A DNA stretch of 22,035 nucleotides from CBDUBS01 sp965365445 (GTDB taxonomy: Bacteria; Bacteroidota; Rhodothermia; Rhodothermales; DASSAV01), in assembly GCA_965365445.1 (NCBI GenBank), contig CBDUBS010000050.1, forward strand, positions 1 through 22,035, written 5' to 3'. The translations under genes were made by a program, and so were the position numbers. Numbering within the stretch: the stretch's first letter is position 1; the number at the start of each line of letters is the position of its first letter. Positions 7,670-15,908 of this stretch are shown here, piece by piece. The notes under the pieces were generated by a model that made no database searches, had not been told where the DNA came from, and saw nothing but the letters and a program-made list of their open reading frames with translations.

Positions 7670-10600
7670 TTAGAAGCTCAGGCTCAGGCCGACCGTGACG
7701 GTGCGTGCCGTCGGGTAGCCGCCATAGTCGCCGCCTTCGTTGTTGTCGGCCTCGGGGGTATATCCGCCGTAGTAGTCGTCCTTGAGGAAGAGGTTCTCGC
7801 CGCTCACGTAGATACGGGGAGCGCCCATCCCGCGGACGAGGTTAGCCGGGAGCGTATAGCCGAGGGTCACGTTGCGCAGGCGGATATAATCGCCGTCGTA
7901 CAGCCAGCGGGAGTCGTAGAACGACCCGGTGGTGCCGTCGAGGCGGGGCGTGATGCCGTCGCCCGGGTTTTCCGGCGAGCGCCACCGGTTGCGCCAGCGG
8001 CCGAGCTTCTGGGTGGAAGCGCCCATGCCCGGGCGGTCGAACACGCGGCCAAGGATGCTGTAGATCTGGTTGCCGCCCTGCCCCTGAATGAGGAAGGAGA
8101 AGTCCAGTTTCTTCCAGTAGAACGTGTTCGAGAAGCCGAACGTGTAGGACGGATCGCGGTGGCCCAGGATCGTCCGGTCGTCCGGCGTGATCTTGCCGTC
8201 GCCGTTGACGTCGCGGTACTTCACGTCACCCACGATGTTGGTAGGCATTTTCGGGCTGTTGGCGAGGTCCTGTTCGTTCATGTACACCCCGACGGCATCG
8301 TACAGGTAGTAGGCCATGAGCGGTTCGCCCACCTTGATGATGGCGGTCTGCCCGCTGAAGCCTGTGTAGATGGGGGTGTCCCCGGGGCCGAGCTTGACGA
8401 CTTCATTCCGGTTGAACGAAAGGTTGGCCGACGGCTCCCACGAGAACTTCCTGCCGGTAACCCGGCCGGTGACCTCGAACTCCAGGCCTTCGTTCATCAC
8501 CTCGCCGATGTTCTCCCAGGTGGAGGCGAAGCCCGTCGAGAGGGCTACGGGCACGCTCAGGAGCAGGTCGGTGGTGTTCTTGCGGTAGTAGTCCGTAACC
8601 AGCGTGATCCGGTCGTCGAACAAACCAAGGTCCAGCCCGACGTCCATCGAGGTCGTCTGCTCCCATCCGAGGTTGGGGTTGGTGATGGAGTTGGGTCCGT
8701 AGCCATAGACGACGGCGTTGTTGAACCCGTAGTTGTAGGTGCCCACGCGGCCGTAAGCGGCATAATCCGGAATGCGGTTGTTGCCGGTGCGGCCGATGCT
8801 GTAGCGCAGCTTGAGGTTGCTGAGCCAGTCTACCCCCTTCAGGAAGTTTTCGTCGCTCACGCGCCAGGCGGCGGAGAAGGAGGGGAAGTAGCCCCATTTG
8901 TTGGACTCGCCGAACTTCGAGGAGCCGTCTCCACGGAAGCTGGCGGTGATGAGGTATTTACCCTTGTAATCGTAGATGACGCGGCCCAGCACCGACGCCA
9001 GGGAGCGTTCGTAGATGGAGTTCTCCGAGTTGAGCACCGTGGACCGGCCCAGGTTGATGATCTGCAGGGCGTCGTCGGGGAAGTTGTTATGGCGCTGGTA
9101 GGAGTTCTCGGCCTGATAGTACTCTACCGACCCGCCGGCGACGGCGTTGAAGTTGTGCGGCCCGAAGGATCGGACGTAATTCAACGTCGTCTGGAACAGG
9201 TACTCGTCCGAGGCGCCGGTGTTGTAATACCCGGTGCTCCGGGAGCCGTCGGGCGAGGTGTAACTGCGCATGACGGCGGTGGGGTAGTACCGGTTCTGCT
9301 GCTGCATGTTGGTATTCCAGCCGCCGGAAATGTTGGCCGTCATGCCCCGGAACAGGTCGATGCCGAGCTCCATCTTGGAGAACAGCTGGCGGCGGGTGAC
9401 CTCGTTGGTGGATAGCTTTTGGAACCCGATGGGGCTGGCGGCCGAACCGGCGTAGTAGTACCGATCGAATGGCTTGATCTGCGTCATGGTGCCGGCTTCG
9501 AGTTCGGCGACCGGGGCGATGGATATCACCTGGTGGGCCTGGGAATCCTTGCCGGTGACGTTGCCGCCCGTATTCCACGCGATGGACGGCGACAGATTCA
9601 GCCCCAGGCGGACGCGCTTGCTGAGCCGGGCATCGAAGTTGGCCCGAAGGGAGAGGCGGTCGTAGCCGGTGTAGGCCGCGATGCCCTGCTGGTTCAGGTA
9701 GTTACCCGAGATCAGGTAACGCAGGGTTTCGGTGCCGCCGCTGCCGCTGAGGGTATAGTTGGCAATGGGAGCCGGCCGGTAAAACTCTTCCTGCCAGTCG
9801 ATGAACGCGAGGCTATCCGCGCCGTACTGCCATCGGGGATCGGCTACGTAGGACGAGTTCCGGGTGGTTTTCAGCTCGGCCAGGCGATAGGCGATGGGAT
9901 CCGAAGCCTTATAGGGTTTATTCTGCGAGCGGCCGCGCCGCACCCAGGCGGAGTCCTGAAGCTCGGTATACGCATCGATCCATTCTTCCGCCGACAGCAG
10001 ATCGATGTTGCGCTCGATGTTCTGCACGCCGTAGGAGGAGGTAAACTGGATTCGCGACATTCCCGGGCGGCCGTTCCGCGTCGTCACGATCACGACGCCG
10101 TTCGCGCCGCGAGAGCCATAGATGGCGGCCGAAGCGGCATCCTTCAGCACTTCGATGGATTCGATGTCGTTCGGGTTCAGGTTGCCGAGGTCATCGATCG
10201 GGATTCCGTCCACTACATAGAGCGGCTCGTTTTCCGCCGAAATGGAGGCGCCGCCGCGTACGCGCACCTCGAGGGGGCGGCCCGGCTCGCCGGAGGTCTG
10301 GCGGACCTGCACGCCCGGCATGTTGCCCGCCAGCACCTGCTCCATACGGGTCACGGGGCGATCGGCGATTTTCTCGGCGCTGATCGTGGAGACGGAGCCG
10401 GTCAGGTTGCGCTTCTTTATGGTGCCGTAGCCGACCACCACCACCTCTTCGAGCTGCTCCACATCCGGAGCCAGGCTGACATCAACCACGGAACGCCCGG
10501 CGATAGGAACCTCCTGCGTGAGGTACCCTACGAAGGAAAACATCAACGTATCGCTGAGCGCCGGCACGTCGAGGCTGAACCGGCCGTCCCCATCGGTTAC

Positions 10601-11137
10601 GGTTCCGGTAGCCGTACCCTTGATAACGATATTCACGCCGGGCAGGGTTTCGCCCGTTTCCGCATCTACCACCGTACCCGTAATCGGGACGGCGGCGGGA
10701 ACGCGCAGCCCGTATTGGGGTCCGGAAACCAGGCCCGCCTCAGCGACCGAGCGGCGGGAAACCACCAGGCTGCCGCCGGAGGAGATCTTGAGCCCGAGCC
10801 CCGTTCCCTCCAGCGCGGCATAGAGCGCTTCCAGCGCCGTCCGCCCTTCGGTGGCGAGCGTCACGGTATGGCTGGAAAGCAGATCATTCTCGACGTAGAT
10901 CAACTTGAGGCCGGAGGCATCGGCTATCTGCTGGAGGGCCGACCGGAGGCTCGCCGAGGAGAGCGAGATTTCGAGGGGAGTATTGAGCTTATCCCAGTTG
11001 TTTTCGATAGCCGAGAGGCCCGGCAAATAGGAACTCGTGGTTCCGGGCACTCTGCTCGCTACGGGGTTCTGGGCCGCCGCCTGCAACGTGCAGAGCATCA
11101 GGCCGAGCAAGGACAGGGTCTTTAAAAGGGCTTTCAT
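7670..11137 (-). CDS. susC: SusC-type TonB-dependent outer-membrane transporter with STN signalling domain
   Basis: 1155 aa from the ATG at 11137. The frame stays open upstream to a GTG at 11218, but that would overlap fecR and precede the signal peptide (MKALLKTLSLLG...QAAAQ, 1-23), so the internal ATG is used. Domains: STN (secretin/TonB short N-terminal) about 53-127, with LRSALQQIADASGLKLIYV; a carboxypeptidase-regulatory-like beta-sandwich about 150-222 (ITGTVVDAETGETLPGVNI); a TonB-box-like EEVVVVGYGT at about 230-239; a plug about 240-357 with the SusC signature PLYVVDGIPID and SIEVLKDAASAAIYGSRGANG; then a beta-barrel to a C-terminal aromatic (LSLSF). It imports oligosaccharides using the proton-motive force via TonB. 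The STN domain, found only in a subset of SusC proteins, contacts FecR in the periplasm, and fecR lies 43 nt upstream. This supports self-regulation through the adjacent sigma factor. Confidence 0.96.
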   Translation of the reverse strand: MKALLKTLSLLGLMLCTLQAAAQNPVASRVPGTTSSYLPGLSAIENNWDKLNTPLEISLSSASLRSALQQIADASGLKLIYVENDLLSSHTVTLATEGRTALEALYAALEGTGLGLKISSGGSLVVSRRSVAEAGLVSGPQYGLRVPAAVPITGTVVDAETGETLPGVNIVIKGTATGTVTDGDGRFSLDVPALSDTLMFSFVGYLTQEVPIAGRSVVDVSLAPDVEQLEEVVVVGYGTIKKRNLTGSVSTISAEKIADRPVTRMEQVLAGNMPGVQVRQTSGEPGRPLEVRVRGGASISAENEPLYVVDGIPIDDLGNLNPNDIESIEVLKDAASAAIYGSRGANGVVIVTTRNGRPGMSRIQFTSSYGVQNIERNIDLLSAEEWIDAYTELQDSAWVRRGRSQNKPYKASDPIAYRLAELKTTRNSSYVADPRWQYGADSLAFIDWQEEFYRPAPIANYTLSGSGGTETLRYLISGNYLNQQGIAAYTGYDRLSLRANFDARLSKRVRLGLNLSPSIAWNTGGNVTGKDSQAHQVISIAPVAELEAGTMTQIKPFDRYYYAGSAASPIGFQKLSTNEVTRRQLFSKMELGIDLFRGMTANISGGWNTNMQQQNRYYPTAVMRSYTSPDGSRSTGYYNTGASDEYLFQTTLNYVRSFGPHNFNAVAGGSVEYYQAENSYQRHNNFPDDALQIINLGRSTVLNSENSIYERSLASVLGRVIYDYKGKYLITASFRGDGSSKFGESNKWGYFPSFSAAWRVSDENFLKGVDWLSNLKLRYSIGRTGNNRIPDYAAYGRVGTYNYGFNNAVVYGYGPNSITNPNLGWEQTTSMDVGLDLGLFDDRITLVTDYYRKNTTDLLLSVPVALSTGFASTWENIGEVMNEGLEFEVTGRVTGRKFSWEPSANLSFNRNEVVKLGPGDTPIYTGFSGQTAIIKVGEPLMAYYLYDAVGVYMNEQDLANSPKMPTNIVGDVKYRDVNGDGKITPDDRTILGHRDPSYTFGFSNTFYWKKLDFSFLIQGQGGNQIYSILGRVFDRPGMGASTQKLGRWRNRWRSPENPGDGITPRLDGTTGSFYDSRWLYDGDYIRLRNVTLGYTLPANLVRGMGAPRIYVSGENLFLKDDYYGGYTPEADNNEGGDYGGYPTARTVTVGLSLSF

Positions 11138-11180
11138 ATGGAAGCGATTATAGTGGAGGGTAAGCTTATCGGGTAGAAGG

Positions 11181-12263
11181 TCACTGCGGTCGATAGAACG
11201 TGATTTTTCGGTTTTCACGGGTGTACTCGAGGTCGTAGGCCACGGCGATTAGGTTCAGGATTTCGCTGAGCGGCTCATCCGAAAAGGTTGCATTGAGCGG
11301 CTTGAGGCGCTCCGCCGGAACGGCCATATCGATCTGGAGATCGTACCACCGTTCGAGCTCCTGCTGGACTTCGTTGAACGGAGCCCGGATAAAGACGAGC
11401 TTGCCTTCGCGCCAGGCGAGGAGGCGGTCCAGATCGGCTCCTTTCTGGACTTTCAGGTGTTTGCCGGGGGAGGCAATGCCCAGGTCGCCGGCGCGTAGCA
11501 CCGTGGAGTCGGGATCGTCGGTGTTTCCGTTGCGTACCCTCACGGAACCCTCGACCACTGCGATGGCAGCCGCTTCTTCCTGCCGGTTGGCCCTGACGTT
11601 GAACGACGTCCCGAGGACCTGAACCGTGGCTTTGCCGGTGCTGATGATGAACGGCCGGGTGGTATCGCGGCTCACATCGAAGAAGGCTTCGCCTTCGAGC
11701 GTAACCTCGCGGCGGCTGCCGTTATAAGCGGGCGATACCGTAAGGCGGCTATCGACGTTGAGGCGAACCTGCGTGCCGTCGGTAAGCTGAATGGAGGCAC
11801 GCCGGCCGGGCTCGGTGTGGTAGACGCGGGCCACAGCCGGCAACCCGGCGGCGGCAGGCGTCCGGCTCTGCCAGAGTTGCGCCGCCAGCACGGCGGCGCC
11901 GATTACGGCCACCACGACCGCAGCCACACGAAAGAAGTAAGCTGAAGCGGACGGCTTGCGGACGGGGCGGCGCTCCAGAGCGGCCGCCGAGGGATAGAGG
12001 TAGTGAATGGAAGGCGTCGAAGGCCGGGAGGACGTACGGGCATCGACGCGGCCCAGGAAACGCTGCCACGCTGCTTCCGAATCGCGGGCCGTGCGCGGTT
12101 TCCCGGACGATTCCCACGCTCTGGTCGCCTCGTCGAAAACCCGCTCGGCCTCTTTATCGGCGGCAATACGGGCCTGAATCTCGTCTACCTCCCGGCGGGT
12201 GCTCTCCCCGGCGAAGTAGCGAGCAAGCAGACTCCAGTACGCTGCCCGATCAAACAATCTCAT
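11181..12263 (-). CDS. FecR-type transmembrane anti-sigma factor
   Basis: 360 aa. The cytoplasmic N-terminal part (1-108) should bind the sigma factor. One membrane segment lies at about 109-131 (FFRVAAVVVAVIGAAVL). A periplasmic FecR domain at about 150-245 carries IQLTDGTQVRLNVDSRL, VTLEGEAFFDVSRD, VQVLGTSFNVRA and AVVEGSVRV. The C-terminal domain (about 285-360) has EGKLVFIRAPFNEVQQELERWYDLQI, as in Bacteroidota FecR proteins. This end resembles an STN fold and interacts with the STN domain of the partner transporter. The gene is placed sigma-fecR-susC with gaps of 39 and 43 nt, the standard order for a transporter-sensing ECF system. Binding of the imported glycan to SusC would relieve the hold on the sigma factor. 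Confidence 0.95.
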   Translation of the reverse strand: MRLFDRAAYWSLLARYFAGESTRREVDEIQARIAADKEAERVFDEATRAWESSGKPRTARDSEAAWQRFLGRVDARTSSRPSTPSIHYLYPSAAALERRPVRKPSASAYFFRVAAVVVAVIGAAVLAAQLWQSRTPAAAGLPAVARVYHTEPGRRASIQLTDGTQVRLNVDSRLTVSPAYNGSRREVTLEGEAFFDVSRDTTRPFIISTGKATVQVLGTSFNVRANRQEEAAAIAVVEGSVRVRNGNTDDPDSTVLRAGDLGIASPGKHLKVQKGADLDRLLAWREGKLVFIRAPFNEVQQELERWYDLQIDMAVPAERLKPLNATFSDEPLSEILNLIAVAYDLEYTRENRKITFYRPQ

Positions 12264-12277
12264 TACCGTGTACGGTA
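12264..12277. promoter_or_regulatory. Palindrome immediately upstream of fecR start
   Basis: TACCGT-GT-ACGGTA is a perfect 6-bp inverted repeat with a 2-nt centre, directly abutting the fecR ATG. A further GTATAC palindrome overlaps its right end (12275-12280). It sits inside the 39-nt sigma-fecR gap, where it could be a protein-binding site or a small element affecting fecR translation. A 10-nt part (ACCGTGTACG) recurs on the opposite strand in the leader of the sigma gene (12977-12986). The role is unknown. Confidence 0.35.
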
Positions 12278-12302
12278 TACGGCGCCCGGTCCGACCTGCA
12301 CG

Positions 12303-12872
12303 CTACGAAAGTACCGTTCCGAGCCGGTCTCGGATGGCTTTCAGCGCCCGCCCCATTTGCGTATCCACGGTTTTGACCGAGATACCCAGCAGGGCGGCGA
12401 TTTCAGCGTAGGTCAGTCCATGCTGCCGGGAAAGGGTAAAAATGTGACGCCGGCGCTCGGGCATGGCCTCGATGGCCCTCTCGGCGGCCGACTGGAGCTG
12501 CTTGTGCTCCAGTTCGGTTTCCGGAGTGTGTTCGGGCGCGGCGTCGTTCGGTTTCCACAGTTCGAGCAAACGGCTCCGATTCCGGTAACGGCGAAGGTGG
12601 TAGAAGCTTTCGTTGCGAACCGCCGCAAACAGATACGCTCGAAGCGATCCTTTGGGCTGCCAGGCTTCCCCTGCGCTCCAGATCTTCAGAAAAACGTCCT
12701 GCACGACGTCCTCGGCGATATCCGGAGACGCTACATACGTCTCGGAGAAGGACACCAGATCGTTGAAGTACGTTTTGAAGAGCCGTTCGAATGCCGCATC
12801 ATCCCCGGCGCGCACCTGATTTATCCAGGCAGCTTCATCCACTGATGTTTCCTGTCGGTACGTCGCGCTCAT
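12303..12872 (-). CDS. ECF sigma factor, FecI-like (Bacteroidota RpoE type)
   Basis: 189 aa, the usual ECF length. Region 2 spans about 25-92, including the core-binding helix DIAEDVVQDVFLKIW (51-65) and GSLRAYLFAAVRNESFYHLRR. Region 4 spans about 128-185, with MPERRRHIFTLSRQHGLTYAEIAALLG and the recognition helix ISVKTVDTQMGRALKAI. There is no SnoaL or other extra domain. A purine-rich GGAGAAAGG (complement of 12873-12881) touches the ATG, with GGAG spaced 5 nt, a better Shine-Dalgarno than most genes here. It is the first gene of the sigma-fecR-susC-susD unit. The 173 nt upstream (12873-13045) contain a GC-rich hairpin and no coding sequence that I can defend. Its target promoter is presumably one for susCD and the hydrolases, but no promoter motif is clear. 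Confidence 0.95.
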   Translation of the reverse strand: MSATYRQETSVDEAAWINQVRAGDDAAFERLFKTYFNDLVSFSETYVASPDIAEDVVQDVFLKIWSAGEAWQPKGSLRAYLFAAVRNESFYHLRRYRNRSRLLELWKPNDAAPEHTPETELEHKQLQSAAERAIEAMPERRRHIFTLSRQHGLTYAEIAALLGISVKTVDTQMGRALKAIRDRLGTVLS

Positions 12873-13011
12873 CCTTTCTCCGGGTTTGCCCGCCCGGCTG
12901 GTTCGATGTCGGCCTTCACCTCAACCATGCCCGAGCAATCGTTCTCCCCTACACGCCGCGAACTTTTTTCGGTCTACGTACACGGTGTCGTAAACCGAAT
13001 CCCTTTCCTGG

Positions 13012-13034
13012 AGCGCCCGCACAGCGCGGGCGCT
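13012..13034 (-). terminator. GC-rich hairpin after the oxidoreductase gene (weak terminator candidate)
   Basis: AGCGCCCGC (13012-13020) pairs perfectly with GCGGGCGCT (13026-13034) around a 5-nt loop, 11 nt past the stop of the oxidoreductase gene. No U-run follows on the minus strand (the next bases are CCAGGAAAGGG), so it is not a classic intrinsic terminator. Its position between the rhamnose block and the sigma gene makes a transcript end or RNA-stabilising role plausible. Confidence 0.4.
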
Positions 13035-13045
13035 TGCTGCACGTT

Positions 13046-14374
13046 TCAGACGTTAACCTCCCAGCCGGGTGCGTATTCCCGCTTCCACAGGTTCATGGCT
13101 TCCTGATCGTTCAGAATGTGCCCCGTGGCAGGGTCGCACGTGAGCTTGCGCCCTACACGGAGCGAAATGTTGCCCAGCTGAGGAAGCAGGGTGCTCTTGT
13201 GGCCTTCCGCTACGGGAGAGGTCGGCGGCATCTTGCCCCGCACAGCCTCCAGGAAGGTGAACATGTGGATGGAATCCAACCCGATCAGGCTGCCGTCGAT
13301 GTCGTGGACTTCACGGCCGTTCTGGGCGTTTATTTCCTTTACGAGGTTGTCTTTCGGGTCGCGCACCGAATAGCCCGTCCCGGTAACGATGATCGAACCC
13401 TCCGTGCCGTGGAAGGATGTGCCCACGGTGGAGCCGTGGGTGCGGCTGGCATTGCGGCTCTGGCCTTCCCACATGATGTACTTCCCGTCGGGAAACTCGA
13501 AGGTCATCACCTGCGTGTCGGGGGTTTGCCAGTCGTCCTCGGGGTAATAAAACGATCCCCCGGAAGCCGTTACCCGGCTCGGGAAATCCACCCCGAGGCC
13601 CCACCGGCACACATCGATGGTATGCACCCCGTTGTTGCAGGATTCGCCGGTGCCCCAGTTCCAGAACCAGTGCCAGTTGTAGTGGATGAGGTTCTCCTGA
13701 TAGGGCTGTCGAGGGGCCGGGCCCTGCCAGAGATCGTAGTTCAGACCGGCAGGGATCGGGCCTCCCGGAGGGCCGAGCTCCAGCGGCCCCCGGCGGTTGG
13801 CGTACCAGGACCGGGCGTAGCGGACTTCGCCTATGGTGCCGTTCTGCACTTCGGCAACGGCGTCGATGACGTTGGGCCACGAGCGGCGCTGGTTGCCCAT
13901 CTGGACGACCCGGTTGTATTTACGGGCGGCCTCTACCATGAGCTCGCCCTCTCTCGGGTTGTGCGCGAGCGGTTTCTCGACGTACACGTGTTTGCCGGCT
14001 TGCAGGGCGGCAATGGTGGCGGCGGCGTGCCAGTGGTCCGGGGTGGCAATGGCTACGGCGTCGAGATCGGGATCGTCGAGGGTCTTTCGGAACTCCTCCA
14101 CACCCACCGGCCGCCGCTCCTGCCGGGAAACGACCGCAGCGATGCCTTTTTCGACGGCGCGGGCATCCACGTCGCTGATGTAGGCGACTTCGGCTCCCTG
14201 AAGGTCGGCGACGGAGCGGGCCAGATTGAGCCCCCGGCCATACGTGCCGATAACATTCACGAGGATGCGGTCGTTGGCCCCTATGATGCGCGCGTAACTG
14301 GCGGCCGGCATACTTACGGCCAACCCGGCGGTGGTCGCTGCTACCGATTTCAAAAATTGCCTTCGGTTGTGCAT
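13046..14374 (-). CDS. Tat-exported Gfo/Idh/MocA-family NAD(P)-dependent oxidoreductase
   Basis: 442 aa. It starts with a twin-arginine signal (NRRQFLKSVAA, then a hydrophobic run to about residue 28). The Rossmann domain has VNVIGTYGRGLNLA (39-52; the glycine-rich loop is a GxxGRG variant), SDVDAR and AIATPDHWHA (about 108-117). The family's catalytic-lysine motif VEKPLAHN is at 132-139. The C-terminal alpha/beta domain has GTGESCNNGVHTIDVCRWGL (241-260), where His251 and Asp254 are the usual sugar-side residues. Members oxidise or reduce sugar hydroxyls, often with tightly bound nicotinamide. Tat export of a folded, cofactor-loaded enzyme suggests periplasmic action on glycosides or free sugars. 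It is the last gene of the permease-rhaI unit (26 nt after rhaI), so rhamnose or a rhamnoside is the likely context. The substrate is unknown. Confidence 0.9.
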   Translation of the reverse strand: MHNRRQFLKSVAATTAGLAVSMPAASYARIIGANDRILVNVIGTYGRGLNLARSVADLQGAEVAYISDVDARAVEKGIAAVVSRQERRPVGVEEFRKTLDDPDLDAVAIATPDHWHAAATIAALQAGKHVYVEKPLAHNPREGELMVEAARKYNRVVQMGNQRRSWPNVIDAVAEVQNGTIGEVRYARSWYANRRGPLELGPPGGPIPAGLNYDLWQGPAPRQPYQENLIHYNWHWFWNWGTGESCNNGVHTIDVCRWGLGVDFPSRVTASGGSFYYPEDDWQTPDTQVMTFEFPDGKYIMWEGQSRNASRTHGSTVGTSFHGTEGSIIVTGTGYSVRDPKDNLVKEINAQNGREVHDIDGSLIGLDSIHMFTFLEAVRGKMPPTSPVAEGHKSTLLPQLGNISLRVGRKLTCDPATGHILNDQEAMNLWKREYAPGWEVNV

Positions 14375-14400
14375 GACGTTTATCTCCTTATGACGACGGG

Positions 14401-15684
14401 TTAAAGGCTTTGCGGCGGTACGTAAGCCGCCCGTTCGCGTTCGGTGGTTTTGTGTTTTCTGTATCCGGAGGTACGGAATGCCTGTATCGGATCGATGGCG
14501 CCCCCCCGCCGGCGGCGGGCTTCGGCGATCAGCGGGGTCACGTCGGTTTCATAGGCCTTCTGGAGCGATCGCTCGGCCATGAGCACGTCGTTCGATTCCT
14601 GATAGCCGTTCAGGGCCGTGCGCTCCACGACGAGCGCCCGGGCATAGGCGCGTTGCAACGCCTCTACGGTTTGCAACAGGTCCTCGATGGGGTCTTTCAG
14701 ATTGTGGCTCTGGTCGATCATGTACGCCGGATCGAAGCCGGGAACCTTGTCCACGGCGGCATCTACCAGCTCGTTGAACACCAGGAAAAGCTGGTACGGA
14801 CGGATCGAGCCCGACGTAAGATCGTCGTCTCCGTACTTGGAGTCGTTGAAGTGGAAGCCGGCGAGCTTGCGGGCCGTGATGAGCCGCGCAACGACCTGCT
14901 CGATGTTGGTGTTGGGCAGGTGATGGCCTAGATCGACCAGGCAAAAGGCCTGCTCCCCCAGCGCCTGCGCGAGCATGAGCGAGGTGCCCCAATCCTGCAC
15001 CACGGTAGCGTAGAACGCCGGCTCGTAGGGTTTGTGCTCCGTGAATAGCTTCCAGTCCGACGGCAGGGCCTCGTATACCTGAACGAGGCTATCGAGCACC
15101 CGCTCGTAACTTTTCCGGAGGTGCATCTGGCCCGGATAGTTGCTGCCGTCGCCCAGCCAAATGCTCAGGGCGCTCGACCCCAGCGATTTACCTACCTCCA
15201 TCACATGCACATTGTGCTCGACGGCCTGGCGGCGCACGCCCGGATCGGTGTGGCTGAACGAGCCGTATTTGTAGCTCAGGGGTTGGTCGGCCTGGTCCTG
15301 AAAGGTGTTCGAGTTGACCGCATCGAACCCGAGGTCGAGGTCCCGGGCATGGGCGCGCAGGGCGGCGGGGTCCTCCGGCTCATCCCACGGGATGTGCAGG
15401 GAAACACGCGGTGTAGCCCGGGTGAACTGGTTGATGAGCGCAATATCCTCCATTTTCTCGAACACGTCGCGCGGCTCGCCGGGGCCGGGAAAGCGGCCGA
15501 AGCGGGTGCCTCCGGCGCCGAGCGCCCAGGAGGGTACGGCGACTTCGAAGCCGCCTACGGTGTCGATAACGGTTTCGATGTCGATGCCCCGCCGGGAAAG
15601 CTGCTCGCCGAGGTGGTCGAGATCGCGACGGTGCGCCGCTTCGAGCGGCTGGTTCAACTGGTCGATCTGGTCGGTATCCAACAT
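14401..15684 (-). CDS. rhaI: L-rhamnose isomerase, Pseudomonas stutzeri type
   Basis: 427 aa. It converts L-rhamnose to L-rhamnulose in the cytoplasm, the first step of the phosphorylating rhamnose pathway. It is a TIM-barrel enzyme of the xylose-isomerase-like fold and not the E. coli RhaA family. The metal and catalytic residues known for the P. stutzeri enzyme (Trp179, Glu219, Asp254, His257, His281, Asp289, Asp291, Asp327) all appear here offset by exactly three: Trp176, Glu216 (FTEHKPYEP), Asp251 and His254 (LVDLGHHLPNTN), His278 (GFHFNDSKYGDDDL), Asp286, Asp288 and Asp324 (YMIDQSHN). The active site is therefore intact. Enzymes of this type are promiscuous and also interconvert other aldoses, including allose/psicose. 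It is third in the block behind the NCS1-type permease and the 59-aa protein (34-nt gap). Confidence 0.95.
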   Translation of the reverse strand: MLDTDQIDQLNQPLEAAHRRDLDHLGEQLSRRGIDIETVIDTVGGFEVAVPSWALGAGGTRFGRFPGPGEPRDVFEKMEDIALINQFTRATPRVSLHIPWDEPEDPAALRAHARDLDLGFDAVNSNTFQDQADQPLSYKYGSFSHTDPGVRRQAVEHNVHVMEVGKSLGSSALSIWLGDGSNYPGQMHLRKSYERVLDSLVQVYEALPSDWKLFTEHKPYEPAFYATVVQDWGTSLMLAQALGEQAFCLVDLGHHLPNTNIEQVVARLITARKLAGFHFNDSKYGDDDLTSGSIRPYQLFLVFNELVDAAVDKVPGFDPAYMIDQSHNLKDPIEDLLQTVEALQRAYARALVVERTALNGYQESNDVLMAERSLQKAYETDVTPLIAEARRRRGGAIDPIQAFRTSGYRKHKTTERERAAYVPPQSL

Positions 15685-15718
15685 GACTATCGGGTATCAG
15701 GTGAAATAAACAGGGCTT

Positions 15719-15898
15719 TCAGCCGACGTTGTGATCCGTTTTCATCCACAACGGGGCCGTACCGAACCATAGCAACGTGCCGACGAACATGAGCACGGCA
15801 TGAGTCCCGAAGGTAATCGTGCCGGAGAAAACGAGAAACGCCGGCACGACGGTCAGGCCCAGGGCGATAAAGGAGAGGACTTTCAAAAGGGTTTTCAT
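15719..15898 (-). CDS. Small two-helix membrane protein (59 aa) between permease and rhaI
   Basis: A 60-codon frame from the ATG at 15898 to a TGA at 15719-15721. It exactly fills the space between the permease stop (10 nt away) and the rhaI start (34 nt away). The N-terminus MKTLLKVLSF is positively charged. Two hydrophobic helices lie at about 7-26 and 33-52, the second containing the aromatic-rich GTLLWFGTAPLWM, followed by a short polar tail (KTDHNVG). It is not a signal peptide attached to a larger product. The even fit into the operon and the coherent two-helix pattern favour a real gene. I do not recognise a characterised family. The position suggests a subunit or stabiliser of the adjacent permease, by analogy with small subunits of some solute symporters; this is an inference. 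Confidence 0.75.
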   Translation of the reverse strand: MKTLLKVLSFIALGLTVVPAFLVFSGTITFGTHAVLMFVGTLLWFGTAPLWMKTDHNVG

Positions 15899-15908
15899 GG
15901 CGTCGGGA

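Noticed and set aside
9419..11125. A 568-codon plus-strand open frame opposite susC
   Set aside because: Composition typical of antisense frames. The SusC reading has all domain signatures.
11138..11218. N-terminal extension of SusC from a GTG at 11218
   Set aside because: It would overlap fecR and bury the signal peptide that begins at the ATG at 11137.
12906..13106. A 66-codon plus-strand frame in the gap upstream of the sigma gene
   Set aside because: It runs into the oxidoreductase gene's 3' end, includes the hairpin, and has no recognisable features.
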